From an uncultured Bacteroidota bacterium (GTDB taxonomy: Bacteria; Bacteroidota; Bacteroidia; Bacteroidales; P3): a stretch of 64,000 nt of DNA. Under the pieces are notes generated by a model. That model searched no databases. It saw only the letters and a program-made list of their open reading frames with translations, and was not told where the DNA came from. Shown piece by piece: positions 26,611-35,689 of this stretch. The first letter of the stretch is position 1. Every line of letters starts with the position of its first letter. Made by a program: the position numbers and the translations under genes. Location of the stretch: NCBI GenBank assembly GCA_902793295.1, contig CADBDA010000012.1:12454-76453 (forward strand). The letters are read 5' to 3'.

Positions 26611-27477
26611 TTATTTCCTCTTGAATTTGGTGATCATGTCGATATCGTTGGGCTCGGGGTCGTCGGGGATGTAGGTGACTTTCAGAAAGGCGGTGTCTTT
26701 GAGGAAGTCGATACTGCCTACCTGCACCTTGACAATGTCGAGCCCGGTGCGTTCCTTCAGGTCGGCCAGCAACTCCTCGCGGCGTTCGGGCTTGATGAGG
26801 GCGATTTTTTCGTAGGTGATGATTTTCTGTGCTTTGTGCTTCGACATGCCAGCGGCTTCCAATACCCATATAAGGATGATGAAGAGCACGTTGGTGGCGA
26901 TGAAAGAGGCGTAGCTGGATGCCATGCCGGCACCGTTGATGATGCTGATGGCGATGAGTACAAAGAGATAGGTCATCTCGCGTATAGGCAGTTGCTCGGT
27001 GCGGTAGCGGATCATGCTGAAGATGCCGAACAGCCCCAGGGCTATGCCTACTTCAATCTTCATGTTCTGCAGTTGGTAGAGGATGAAGAAAATGGCGGTG
27101 CTGAAAAGCAGATAGGTGAAGTAATAGTCGCGCCGCTTGCTTTTGGGGTAGTAGAAGAAATGGGTGATAATCCAGCAAACCAGCAGGTTGATGCCGAACA
27201 AGATAAGCAGTTTCCAAAGTCCGGGGGCGTCGAACAGGGGCAATTCCAGAAAGTCGATGCTTTGTTCCTCGGCATTGCCAAAACGTGCGGCAATGTCTGC
27301 GTTCTCCATGTCGCCACTGGGCCCGGTTGCGGTGCCTTCGAAATCGAGGCCGGCATTGTCGTCCTCAACGGCTATCTCGTCGATGGGGATAGTGAGCTCG
27401 TCATTTTGCTGCGCATAGGCGTGGGCACCTATCGGAAGCAGTAGCAGCGTCATCAGTATTTTCAAGATAATCTTCAT
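26611..27477 (-). CDS. DUF4956 membrane protein
   Basis: The 288-residue protein has a signal-like N-terminus and a linker of about 60 residues. Four hydrophobic segments then fall between about residues 85 and 210, ahead of a cytosolic C-terminal domain. The pattern around EVGIALGLFGIFSMIRYRTEQLPIREMTY is that of DUF4956. In this family the gene often accompanies VTC-type polyphosphate polymerases, and here the VTC gene lies 46 bases upstream on the same strand. A role in export or sensing of the polymer is a guess. It is the last gene of the unit that ends at 26551-26584. Confidence 0.88.
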   Translation of the reverse strand: MKIILKILMTLLLLPIGAHAYAQQNDELTIPIDEIAVEDDNAGLDFEGTATGPSGDMENADIAARFGNAEEQSIDFLELPLFDAPGLWKLLILFGINLLVCWIITHFFYYPKSKRRDYYFTYLLFSTAIFFILYQLQNMKIEVGIALGLFGIFSMIRYRTEQLPIREMTYLFVLIAISIINGAGMASSYASFIATNVLFIILIWVLEAAGMSKHKAQKIITYEKIALIKPERREELLADLKERTGLDIVKVQVGSIDFLKDTAFLKVTYIPDDPEPNDIDMITKFKRK

Positions 27478-27523
27478 GGTATCGGTGGTTTTATGGTGAA
27501 TGATCAGTCGGAGGGTATCGGTC

Positions 27524-28282
27524 TCAAATCACAGTTCGCAGTTTTTCAATATATATTAGCTTGGATTTGAAGCGGTTTTTCTTGGCATTGGGGTTGGTAA
27601 AGGCGGTGCCGATACAGTATTTGCTCATGCGTCGAGGCTGGATATGCATTTCGTGTAGTGCTCTTTCGATAACCGATTGGGGAGCGCCGACTTCGTGCTT
27701 GACTTCGATGACGAGCAGGTGGCTGATGTCGGCGTCCGTATGGGTGGCGTGGTTGTGGAAGGTGATGCCGCTGTCGATAGTGATGCGCTCGCTCATTCCT
27801 TTGTCGACCAGTGTGATACGTTTGAAACTGTTCTCCAGACAGGGGTGCAACAACGCGACAGGGTAGGGGGTGTGCTCGTTGACAAACTGTGCCACTTCAG
27901 GCACTTCGAGACTGTGGTAGAATTGCGCCACATCGATGGGGATGCGTACTTTGCGGGTCTTTTTCTTGTTGTCTTTGTTCTTGATTTCGAAAAAGGTGGT
28001 GTCGGTCGAACGATAGGTGCGCACTCGCAACTTTTGGCGGTTCAGTTTCTTGTTGTGGTGCATGGTGTACATGGCCAGATCCTCGGTGTCGAAATACAAG
28101 GTGCGGTAGGGTGCGAGGGGATTGCCTTCAATATGCTGCACATAGTAATCGGCGGCAATGCGCTCCAGCAGCGCGTCGAGTTGCGTGACGGCTGCCATGT
28201 ATTTCTGATCCATCCGGTTCATAAGACGCACGGCTTTCATGTCGTCAAGCCCGATGGGTGACATCTGGTCCAAAATGTTCAT
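27524..28282 (-). CDS. VTC-domain polyphosphate polymerase-like protein
   Basis: The 252-residue soluble protein matches the VTC tunnel domain that makes polyphosphate from ATP in yeast Vtc4. Basic residues sit where the tunnel is lined: YRTLYFDTED near residue 64, KLRVRTYRS near 86, FEIKNKDNKKKTRKVR near 99, and EVKHE and MSKYCIGT near the C-terminus. The start overlaps the stop of the upstream gene by four bases (ATGA). Together with DUF4956 and the beta-helix lipoprotein it resembles bacterial VTC loci. Polymerase activity itself is inferred. Confidence 0.88.
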   Translation of the reverse strand: MNILDQMSPIGLDDMKAVRLMNRMDQKYMAAVTQLDALLERIAADYYVQHIEGNPLAPYRTLYFDTEDLAMYTMHHNKKLNRQKLRVRTYRSTDTTFFEIKNKDNKKKTRKVRIPIDVAQFYHSLEVPEVAQFVNEHTPYPVALLHPCLENSFKRITLVDKGMSERITIDSGITFHNHATHTDADISHLLVIEVKHEVGAPQSVIERALHEMHIQPRRMSKYCIGTAFTNPNAKKNRFKSKLIYIEKLRTVI

Positions 28283-28713
28283 TGGTAGGAGTATTCGAAG
28301 GTTTTGGTCGACTCCAGTTTGCCGTTGGGCTTGTAGTTGTACTGCTTTTTGCGGGTGCCGTCCTCGTTATATTCGAATTGCTTGATGCGCACGGGTTTGT
28401 TCTTGTTGTCGTATTCCACTTGCTCTTTGCAACGGGTGCTGTTGCCTTCGTAGCTGTAGGTTGTGCGTTTTTTCTGTCCGTAGGAGGCGTATTCTATCTC
28501 CTCAATCTTGCGTCCATGGGCGTCGTAGGTCACCTTGTTGTCAAGATAAGGGGTGTTTGTGCCTGCCTTGGTGTTCCATTCTTTGACGACTAGGTTCTTT
28601 TTGCGTTCTCGCTTCTGTCCGCCTGATTGGCTTTGTGCGCATACGCTGCCACCGACAAGGATGAAGGCAAGCAATACAAGTACGAATTTGGTGATATGAC
28701 TGTGACTTTTCAT
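28279..28713 (-). CDS. Small exported protein with YD-like repeats
   Basis: The 144-residue product has a signal peptide ending near VCAQ. Its mature part is highly charged, with repeated Tyr-rich beta turns (VTYDAHGRKIEEIEYA, QVEYDNKNKPVRIKQFEYN, YNYKPNGKLESTKTFEYSY), like the antiparallel repeats of YwqK or Rhs-type proteins. I know no function for it. Its stop overlaps the VTC start, so it is translationally coupled to the polymerase-like gene. It may be an envelope partner of that system (inference). Confidence 0.75.
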   Translation of the reverse strand: MKSHSHITKFVLVLLAFILVGGSVCAQSQSGGQKRERKKNLVVKEWNTKAGTNTPYLDNKVTYDAHGRKIEEIEYASYGQKKRTTYSYEGNSTRCKEQVEYDNKNKPVRIKQFEYNEDGTRKKQYNYKPNGKLESTKTFEYSYQ

Positions 28714-28800
28714 GGGCGTGAAGTTTGGAGGTTTGGTTGAAATGGGTGTATGATGATGTGGATAGGGTGGGCGTGGTGTATTGCGCTATTGGAATGTCTG

Positions 28801-29634
28801 TTAAAATTTGTAGCTGTATCCTGCCGTCAGCCAGCCGACAAATCCACTTTCGCGCGTGTATGACTTTAGCTTGGTGCCTTCGGCATTGGCATCCACCACT
28901 TTGTCGGTCACGTGGTCGGCCATCAGCGACATCTCGATGCTGCTGCGTTTGCTGATGCGGTAGTCGACACCGATGGCGCCACGTATATGGTTGATGTAGA
29001 TGCCATTCCAACCGTCGATGAACCATCCGGCGGGGCCGCTGGCCGACATGTCGCTGTTGACATATTCGGAACCTGTGTAGTAGGCGTTGATGACAGGGGC
29101 GTTGAAGGTGTTGCGTAGTTCAATATAGGCGTAGGGCTCCCATCGTTGAAGGCCTTTGTAGGTGGCTTTCAGCCTGCTTTTGAGGGTCAGCGCGGTGCGG
29201 GGATTCTGGTAGGTGTTCATCTCTCCCGACCGGTAGGTGGCTTGGAAACGTTCTTTCAGCGAGAACCGCCAGTTTCCGAATGACACCGATCCGGTGGCGT
29301 CGACCATCAGTCGGTGGCGGCAGCTCTTGAAGGTGCTGTTCGACTGGCTGTAGGGGTTGATGAGTGCGTAGCCGAGTCCTACTTTGAGGTAATCGTTCAC
29401 CTTGTAACTGAGTGCCAGTGTGGTTTGCAGACGGTTCAACGACTGGAAATTGTTGTCCAGACGCACTTCCTCTTCCAAGTTCAGATGGAGCCCTCGGGTC
29501 AGTTTCTTGTCGACAGACAGTGACAACCGTCCTCCAAAATCGGGCGAAAGGTCTACGTCGGTCTGTGCCTGCAGGGGTGGGGGGATAAGAGCAAACAGCA
29601 GAATCACTACTGTTGAAAGTCGTTTCATGGTCAT
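28801..29634 (-). CDS. DUF2490-like outer-membrane protein
   Basis: The 277-residue protein has a signal peptide (MKRLSTVVILLFALIPPPLQAQ). The mature part is a beta-barrel-like sequence with alternating strands, NxxR and Y/W girdle residues, ending in the aromatic C-terminal GYSYKF expected for outer-membrane insertion. The opening DFGGRLSLSVDKKLTRGLHLNLEEEVRLDNN pattern resembles DUF2490. The second ATG at 29628 is equally likely as start. It lies between the beta-helix lipoprotein gene (32 bases) and the YD-repeat gene (87 bases), so it is probably part of the VTC unit. Confidence 0.82.
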   Translation of the reverse strand: MTMKRLSTVVILLFALIPPPLQAQTDVDLSPDFGGRLSLSVDKKLTRGLHLNLEEEVRLDNNFQSLNRLQTTLALSYKVNDYLKVGLGYALINPYSQSNSTFKSCRHRLMVDATGSVSFGNWRFSLKERFQATYRSGEMNTYQNPRTALTLKSRLKATYKGLQRWEPYAYIELRNTFNAPVINAYYTGSEYVNSDMSASGPAGWFIDGWNGIYINHIRGAIGVDYRISKRSSIEMSLMADHVTDKVVDANAEGTKLKSYTRESGFVGWLTAGYSYKF

Positions 29635-29666
29635 TGTTGGATATGGGTTTTATTGGGGTAGAGTTA

Positions 29667-31337
29667 TCAATGCCAACCGCCGCCGCTGGTGTAGGTGCTG
29701 AGGTTTACATTGCTGCCGCCGCTGGTTTGGGGGTCTTCGTTGAGCATGGCGTTGCAGCGTTCGGTGCCATTGCCGACGCTGATGCCGCTCGTCAATGTGG
29801 GTTGCTGGCTACCCCACGAAACGATGAGCTTCTGTCCGCCGCTCGAAGGGGTCTTGAAGGCGTAGGTCTTCTCGTTGGAGGTGATGGCATACCATGCGTT
29901 CTTGGTCCATGAGGTGGCTTGATAGCAGGGCTGGCTCAGCTGTGACCCGTTCTCCAGGTTGCCGATGGCGATGAGGGTACCCCCCTGGAGGTAGAACTTC
30001 TTGCCGCCTTCGGTATTGGCGTCGATGGCCATTTCAGGTGAGGTCTTGCCGATGGCATAGACAACGCCGCCTTTGATGTACAGGTTGCCGTTGGCATCCA
30101 GCCCGTCGTTGCCTGTGGAGTGGGCGCATACATAGCCGCCACTGATGGTCATGTCGGATGCGGCATTGATGGCGTCGTCGCTCGACTGGCTGTAGACCTC
30201 GCCGCCGCTAATGGTTAGCGTGCTTTTGGTTTCGATGCCTTCGTGGTTGGAGGCGGTGACGGTGATGATGCCGCCGCTGATGTCAAGGGCACCGTCCACT
30301 TTGATGCCTTTGGCTGCGACACTGTTGTTGCTGTTGTTGCCTCCGCCCCACCATCCTCCGCCGCCTCCGGACGAACCGTAGTTTTGGCCGGTAACGGTGA
30401 TGGTGACATTGCCGCCTTGGAAGTGTGCGGGCCCGTCGCAGTTGATGCCTTTGCCTCCGCGGCCGCTGTTGGAGATGCTGAGGGTGCCGTCGATCATTTC
30501 GAACAGCTGGTCGGCTTTCACGCCGGCGGTGCTGCTGGTGTCTCTGGTGCCGTTGTCGGTGGTGACTACGGTGTTTCCACTGATGGTCATGGTCGTTGTG
30601 CCGCCTTCGAAGCGTACCAGGCTGTCGCTGGTGAAGCCTTTCTTTCCGTCGGCAGTCACACGAATGTCCAAATTGCCGCCACTAACTAGGATGTAATCAT
30701 TGCTTTTTACACCGTGTCCGGCAGCTGACTGCACGTTGACTGTGCCGGAAACGAACTGCACCCAGTCGTCGCTGACAATTCCCGATTTGCCGTTGGCTTT
30801 GACCGTCAGGGCACCGCTGCCGCTGACAACGATTTGTCCTTCGCTGAAAAGGGTGCCTTTCTCGTCTTCGTCGCTGGGGGTGTTGCTGTAGGTGACACCA
30901 TCGGTCAGGCTGTTGTCGCCTTGCAGTAGCAGGTCTACTCGTTTGCCTTTGTTGGGTGTGTCTGCGGGCCCTTGCACATTGATGGCGGCGCCCTGGCTGT
31001 TGGTGATGCTGGCGTTATTCAGCACAATGCATTGCTTACGGCCGCTGTAGATTTTCAGATATCCGTCGCCGGTGGTGCCGCTCACGTAGTAGGTGATTTT
31101 CTCGGAACCGCTATTGGTGACGGTGACGCCATTTCCGTTGACGGTGGCAGTGACATTGTCGCCGGTGCCGCTGACAATGGCGTCGGCGTTGTTGGAGAAT
31201 ACGATAGAGACGGAACGGTCGGCAGTGGTGTCGCTGACATTTTCGACGGAGTCTCCATTAATGGGGATGATTTTGTCTTCGGTACAACTGGCAAGGATTG
31301 TCACCAGTAGGGGCAATAGGAACTTGTAGGGTTTCAT
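29667..31337 (-). CDS. Beta-helix lipoprotein, Cthe_2159/DUF4353-like carbohydrate-binding protein
   Basis: The 556-residue product is a lipoprotein: the start at 31337 gives MKPYKFLLPLLVTILASC with a lipobox at Cys 18. A longer frame upstream overlaps another gene and is rejected. The body is made of many short imperfect repeats of SGGxVTV/TVSGNG type, as expected for a parallel beta helix. Residues such as GIKVDGALDISGGIITVTA resemble the Cthe_2159-type carbohydrate-binding family. A Gly-rich GGGGGWWGGGNNSNN loop stands near residue 320. It may be a surface adhesin or matrix protein (inference). It heads the VTC unit. Confidence 0.82.
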   Translation of the reverse strand: MKPYKFLLPLLVTILASCTEDKIIPINGDSVENVSDTTADRSVSIVFSNNADAIVSGTGDNVTATVNGNGVTVTNSGSEKITYYVSGTTGDGYLKIYSGRKQCIVLNNASITNSQGAAINVQGPADTPNKGKRVDLLLQGDNSLTDGVTYSNTPSDEDEKGTLFSEGQIVVSGSGALTVKANGKSGIVSDDWVQFVSGTVNVQSAAGHGVKSNDYILVSGGNLDIRVTADGKKGFTSDSLVRFEGGTTTMTISGNTVVTTDNGTRDTSSTAGVKADQLFEMIDGTLSISNSGRGGKGINCDGPAHFQGGNVTITVTGQNYGSSGGGGGWWGGGNNSNNSVAAKGIKVDGALDISGGIITVTASNHEGIETKSTLTISGGEVYSQSSDDAINAASDMTISGGYVCAHSTGNDGLDANGNLYIKGGVVYAIGKTSPEMAIDANTEGGKKFYLQGGTLIAIGNLENGSQLSQPCYQATSWTKNAWYAITSNEKTYAFKTPSSGGQKLIVSWGSQQPTLTSGISVGNGTERCNAMLNEDPQTSGGSNVNLSTYTSGGGWH

Positions 31338-31420
31338 GAAAGTGGTTTTTCTGTTATTATTTGTACGACAATAACACAAAAACTTGCAAGATGTGGGAAT
31401 CTTTTGAAAAGTGGCGGCCA

Positions 31421-31720
31421 TTAAAGTCTTTCCAATAGGAAACTGACGGGGCGGAACCCGTCGTTGCAACTGATCATGGCGCTATGCGGATTCTTCATCC
31501 ATCCGTCGTAAAAATTGCCCCGACCAGCGGCCAATTCCTCGACAAACCATCGCATCGACTCCCATGCGCTGTCGCATAGGCCTTCGGGTTGTGTGCCTTC
31601 GGTGGCCACCCATTGTTGACCCTCGCAGACACTACAGGCGTGCTCGATGGGATTTTCATATAGGGCTTGCAAATCCTTGAAGTCGGATTTGCGAATTGCA
31701 GTTATCTTGACGTCGTACAT
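31421..31720 (-). CDS. TIGR04076 family protein
   Basis: The 99-residue protein fits the TIGR04076 family. It has the PIEHACSVCEGQ cysteine segment near residue 25, PEGLCDSAWESM near 45, and the ISCNDGFRPVSFLLE C-terminus. Three to four conserved cysteines suggest metal binding, but the role is unknown. It lies 22 bases after the Cys-rich Feo gene and may be co-transcribed with the feo genes, or may start the unit leading into the VTC genes. Confidence 0.85.
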   Translation of the reverse strand: MYDVKITAIRKSDFKDLQALYENPIEHACSVCEGQQWVATEGTQPEGLCDSAWESMRWFVEELAAGRGNFYDGWMKNPHSAMISCNDGFRPVSFLLERL

Positions 31721-31742
31721 GCTACAATAACTTGAATTTTCA

Positions 31743-31949
31743 TCAGTTATTGTCCGATTGGTTGATTTTTATTTCGGGCAGTTCCAAGGGCTTTTCTTTG
31801 CAATGGCACTGTGCTTCGCCTGTTTTCGGGCATCCGCTACAACCACAACATCCACAACCGGGGCCTTTGCTGCGTAAGCGCCGGACAATGCCTCTCACCA
31901 TAAAGAAAAGGGTGAAGGCCAAAATGACGATGACGGCGATTGTTTGCAT
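31743..31949 (-). CDS. FeoB-associated Cys-rich membrane protein
   Basis: The 68-residue product has an N-terminal transmembrane segment (residues 2-20, start MQTIAVIVILAF). A basic stretch follows, then a cysteine cluster with the pattern CGCCGCSGC...CHC. This is the FeoB-associated Cys-rich family, thought to assist ferrous iron uptake. A longer frame upstream overlaps feoB and lacks the family start, so the ATG at 31949 is chosen. It lies 20 bases downstream of feoAB on the same strand. Confidence 0.9.
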   Translation of the reverse strand: MQTIAVIVILAFTLFFMVRGIVRRLRSKGPGCGCCGCSGCPKTGEAQCHCKEKPLELPEIKINQSDNN

Positions 31950-31969
31950 GCTGATGGCTGATGATCGGT

Positions 31970-34429
31970 TTATATGATTAATGAACCTATTTGGAACAAC
32001 AAGGTGGAAGCGATCCAGGCCAACCCTATGGTGTAGGCCATGGTGAACAGCGCCCATTTCCATTTGCCGCTCTCGCTTTTGATGGCGATGATGGTGCTAA
32101 GACAGGGCATGTAGAGCAGAATGAAAAGTAGCATCGAGGCGGCCGACAGGGGTGTCATGTGCTGCTGGATGAGTTGCGAAATGCGGCTGCTGTTGGCGTT
32201 ATCTTCAAAATCTTCCAGCGTCTCGGCTTCTTCGCTGCTAGTGGAATAAACCACTGTCATTGTACTGGCAACCACTTCTTTGGCGAATACTCCAGACAGC
32301 AATGAAACACTCTGCTTCCAATCGAACCCACAGGGTTTCATGACGGGTTCAATGGTTTTGCCAATCTTGGCCATATAGGAATTTTCGGCCTGTATTTTCT
32401 TGTCGTCGTTGGTGGGAAAATAGCTGAGCGCCCAGACAATGATGGAGGCGCCTAAGATGATCGTGCCCATCTTTTTCAGGTACTCTTTGCCTTTCTCCCA
32501 TGTGTGGCGCAATACGGCTTTGGCAGTGGGCATGCGGTAGGGGGGAAGCTCCATGACGAATGGAAGGCTGTCGCCTTTCACCACAAATCGGCTGAAGAGT
32601 TTGGCCATCAATACGGCCATGATCATACCCAACAGATATATCCCAGTGAGCACCAGGGCGGCGTATTTGCTGAAGAAGGCGGATACTAGGATGACATACA
32701 CGGGAATGCGCGCCGAACAGCTCATCATAGGGATGACGAGCATGGTGAGCAGTCGGCTCTTACGGTCTTCAATGGTGCGTGTGGCCATGATGGCGGGGAC
32801 ATTGCATCCGAATCCCATAATCATGGGTATGAAACTTTTGCCGTGCAGACCCATTTTGTGCATCAGCTTGTCCATGATGAATGCGGCGCGGGCCATGTAG
32901 CCACTATCCTCCATGAAGGAAATGAAAAGGTAGAGTATCAGGATATTGGGTAGGAAGACGATAACACTGCCCACGCCGGCGATGATACCGTCGGCAAGCA
33001 GCGAACGTAGGGGGCCTTCGGCCATGTGGCTGGTAACCAGATCGCCTAGCCAGCCAAAGAGTGCGTCAATCCAGTCCATCGGATAAGCGCCTAGGGCAAA
33101 GGTGCAATAAAAGGTGATGAACATGAAGATGAGGAAGACGGGATAACCCAACCAGCGATGGGTGACAATGGAGTCGATCTTGTCTGTCATCTTGTGCAGG
33201 GTGGTCTTTTCGTTCTTCTGGTAGCATTCGGCCAGAGCTCCGCGCACAAAGGCGTATTTGGCGTCAGTTATTGCGCTCTCGATGTCTTGGTGGGCATGAG
33301 TTTCTCCACTGTGCTCCTTGCGCACATGCTCGGTGTCGTCAACACTGTGGCTGCTGCTCCGCAGATAGTCCTCGGCAATCTGGTTGCGCATCTTCAGCAC
33401 ACTGCCGTCGGGGTCATGTGCGTTGGTATATTCCTCCAATTGCTTGTCGTTCTCCAACAGCTTGATGCTCAGAAACCGGGTGGACAATTCGTCACTGAAA
33501 CCGTGCTCGTAGAGTTCGGTGCGTAACTGCTTGATGCAGCGCTCCAATTCGCCTCCGTGATTCACATGGATATGCCGATATTGAGGACCGTGCGCTTCTG
33601 GTTGTGTCCCGCTCACTTCGGCTTCAAAAACTTCAATAATCTTGTCGAAGAGTTTGTCGATGCCTTCTCCCGAACGGCCGGTGGTGGGCACAATGGGCAT
33701 GCCTAGCAGGGTGCTGAGTTGCCCGATGTCGAGTTGGTCTCCGCTCTTCTGCAGCTCGTCGTACATGTTTAATGCCATCACCATGGTGATGTCCATGTCA
33801 ATCAGTTGGGTGGTGAGGTAGAGGTTGCGCTGCAGGTTGCTGCCGTCCACTACGTTGAGTATGATGTCGGGGTTTTTCTCCAGAATATGTTTGCGGACAT
33901 AGAGCTCTTCGGGCGAATAGGCGCTGAGGGAATAGGTGCCGGGCAGGTCGATGAGATGAAACGTGTATCCGCCATGCTCAAAGGTGCCCACTTTCTCGTC
34001 GACGGTCACGCCGCTATAGTTTCCGACACGCTCATGGGCATGGGCGGCAATGTTGAAAATGCTGGTCTTTCCGCAGTTGGGGTTGCCGACAAGGGCCACA
34101 TTGATGGTCTTGCCTCGCTCGGCAGCAATGTGTTGTGCGGCACTTTGCTCGCTTTCGGCAATGCCCCTGTAGTCGTCGTGGTTCTCTATTTCTTCTGCGG
34201 CTTCGGCTTCGCTGACAATCTCCACTTTTGCCGCGTCGCTGCGTCGCAGCGACACTTCAAAATTCATGATTCTGTATTTGATGGGGTCCTTCAAAGGGGC
34301 GTTGAGGATCGACTCAACGGTGACTCCTTTGATGAATCCCATCTCTATAATGCGCTTGCGAAAGGCTCCGTGTCCCGCCACGCGAACCACTACGCCTTTC
34401 TCACCTGTTTGTAATTCAGAAAGTAACAT
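31970..34429 (-). CDS. feoAB: FeoA-FeoB fusion, ferrous iron transporter
   Basis: The 819-residue protein imports Fe(II) across the inner membrane. Residues 1-75 are a FeoA SH3-like domain (LLSELQTGEKGVVVRVAGHG). A linker leads to the GTPase domain, with G1 GNPNCGKTS near residue 117, G3 LPGTY and G4 NMYD. The C-terminal half is a multi-helix membrane domain with Gate regions (GCNVPAIMATR near residue 535, and a second gate pattern near FAKEVVASTM). The FeoA-FeoB fusion is typical of Bacteroides and Porphyromonas. A -7 element lies 26-34 bases upstream, leaving a leader of roughly 20 bases. Confidence 0.97.
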   Translation of the reverse strand: MLLSELQTGEKGVVVRVAGHGAFRKRIIEMGFIKGVTVESILNAPLKDPIKYRIMNFEVSLRRSDAAKVEIVSEAEAAEEIENHDDYRGIAESEQSAAQHIAAERGKTINVALVGNPNCGKTSIFNIAAHAHERVGNYSGVTVDEKVGTFEHGGYTFHLIDLPGTYSLSAYSPEELYVRKHILEKNPDIILNVVDGSNLQRNLYLTTQLIDMDITMVMALNMYDELQKSGDQLDIGQLSTLLGMPIVPTTGRSGEGIDKLFDKIIEVFEAEVSGTQPEAHGPQYRHIHVNHGGELERCIKQLRTELYEHGFSDELSTRFLSIKLLENDKQLEEYTNAHDPDGSVLKMRNQIAEDYLRSSSHSVDDTEHVRKEHSGETHAHQDIESAITDAKYAFVRGALAECYQKNEKTTLHKMTDKIDSIVTHRWLGYPVFLIFMFITFYCTFALGAYPMDWIDALFGWLGDLVTSHMAEGPLRSLLADGIIAGVGSVIVFLPNILILYLFISFMEDSGYMARAAFIMDKLMHKMGLHGKSFIPMIMGFGCNVPAIMATRTIEDRKSRLLTMLVIPMMSCSARIPVYVILVSAFFSKYAALVLTGIYLLGMIMAVLMAKLFSRFVVKGDSLPFVMELPPYRMPTAKAVLRHTWEKGKEYLKKMGTIILGASIIVWALSYFPTNDDKKIQAENSYMAKIGKTIEPVMKPCGFDWKQSVSLLSGVFAKEVVASTMTVVYSTSSEEAETLEDFEDNANSSRISQLIQQHMTPLSAASMLLFILLYMPCLSTIIAIKSESGKWKWALFTMAYTIGLAWIASTLLFQIGSLII

Positions 34430-34454
34430 TATCCTCTGCTGTATTTTTGATTTT

Positions 34455-34463
34455 GCAAAAATA
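34455..34463 (-). promoter_or_regulatory. -7 promoter element of feoAB
   Basis: TATTTTTGC on the minus strand fits TAnnTTTG. An iron-responsive repressor site cannot be identified by eye with confidence. Confidence 0.55.
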
Positions 34464-34505
34464 CAACTTATTGTATATATGGGATATCCCTATTGTTAGT
34501 GATTT

Positions 34506-35675
34506 TTACTTGTCAAAACCTTCAGGCAGCAATACATACAACGGCCATCGTTGGAACCACAATTCGCAGGCGCCTGAGGGATTCTTCTCCAAAAAGACAC
34601 CAATGCTTCTGTCGGGTAGCAGGGTGAGGGAGGAATAGACGGATGGTCCGTCATAGAGCAGCTTGGGATGCTCCCAACTTCTGCCTTCGTCACGACTGAA
34701 AAAAATGCTGACATTCGTCCGTTCCATGGAATTGGGTATGCTGTGCATCAGAAGGTTGATGCTATCTCCTGCATCGGTCGACATCACGCGTAACAGGTCG
34801 CCGTTGCAGGCGTTGGTGGTAATTTCGGTCCATCGGCCTTGAACTCCCCATGTCGTTCCACCATCGTCGGAATGGTTGTATCCGCGTGCACCATTCTGAC
34901 GGGTGCTGAGAAGTATCCGACCGTCAGTTAATTCTATCAGCTTGGCTTCGTCGCCCCCGTTATAGGCAAGGCCTGAGACTTGCCATGTCTGTCCGTTGTC
35001 GTCGCTGTAAACGACATAGTTGTCGGAGATATACTGGTCTTTGCGGAGCATCGGTACGGCAAACATGATGCGGCCGGCATGCGGTCCGCGACGCAGTCGG
35101 AGTCCGTTGCCTGAGGAGAAGAAACAGGCACGATAGTCTTTGCCGGAAGGGTGGATGGCTTGGCTGCCCCACAGTTGGAAGGTCACCTCTTCTATTTCAC
35201 CCCAGGTGCGTCCGCCGTCGCTGCTGCGACAGATATAGGTTCTTATGGGGTCATTTTCTGTCGACTGGAAATAGCCGTTGCCACCGGCAAAAGCGCAGAT
35301 GATGTCACCATTGGCGCATTGCACAAGTGCGGCATCGCCATAGCCGTGCTTGCGCCCGGTCCCTTTGGCCAGTGTTATTGGGGTGCTCCATGTGTGGCCG
35401 CCGTCGGTGCTGCGACTTGTGACGATGTCGATATCCTCAGGCAGGTCGGATTCGTTGTACTTGCGACGGTCGCAGGCTATCAGCAGACTGCCGTCGTCCA
35501 GACAAAGAATGGCGGGAATGCGCCAGTTGGTGCTTCCATAATCGCCTGGTGCGAACAGGCAGCGTTCGAAAAATACATCCTGCTCCATGGCGGGGGATGC
35601 GGATTGTCTCGGCGGCTCCTGGGCGTGAGCCAGACTAGTCAACAGGCATAACAGGGCAAGAATTATGTTTCTCAT
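34506..35675 (-). CDS. Exo-alpha-sialidase, GH33 type
   Basis: Sialidases cut terminal sialic acid from glycoconjugates. The 389-residue protein has a signal peptide (MRNIILALLCLLTSLAHAQ). The Arg-triad start WRIPAI (FRIP-like) follows near residue 50, then five Asp boxes of SxDxGxTW type (TDGGHTW, SDGGRTW, DDNGQTW, DDGGTTW, RDEGRSW), the hallmark of the six-bladed propeller. Further Arg residues in the blades suit the triad. The ATG at 35675 is chosen; a TTG six codons upstream overlaps the preceding gene. With the fucosidase it suggests mucin glycan use (inference). Confidence 0.93.
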   Translation of the reverse strand: MRNIILALLCLLTSLAHAQEPPRQSASPAMEQDVFFERCLFAPGDYGSTNWRIPAILCLDDGSLLIACDRRKYNESDLPEDIDIVTSRSTDGGHTWSTPITLAKGTGRKHGYGDAALVQCANGDIICAFAGGNGYFQSTENDPIRTYICRSSDGGRTWGEIEEVTFQLWGSQAIHPSGKDYRACFFSSGNGLRLRRGPHAGRIMFAVPMLRKDQYISDNYVVYSDDNGQTWQVSGLAYNGGDEAKLIELTDGRILLSTRQNGARGYNHSDDGGTTWGVQGRWTEITTNACNGDLLRVMSTDAGDSINLLMHSIPNSMERTNVSIFFSRDEGRSWEHPKLLYDGPSVYSSLTLLPDRSIGVFLEKNPSGACELWFQRWPLYVLLPEGFDK

Positions 35676-35689
35676 CGCTTTCGGCCGTT

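Noticed and set aside
29940..31300. Repetitive plus-strand frames opposite the beta-helix lipoprotein, considered as a phase-variable locus
   Set aside because: The repetition reflects protein-level beta-helix repeats with diverged DNA; no long exact DNA repeats or invertible segments were seen.
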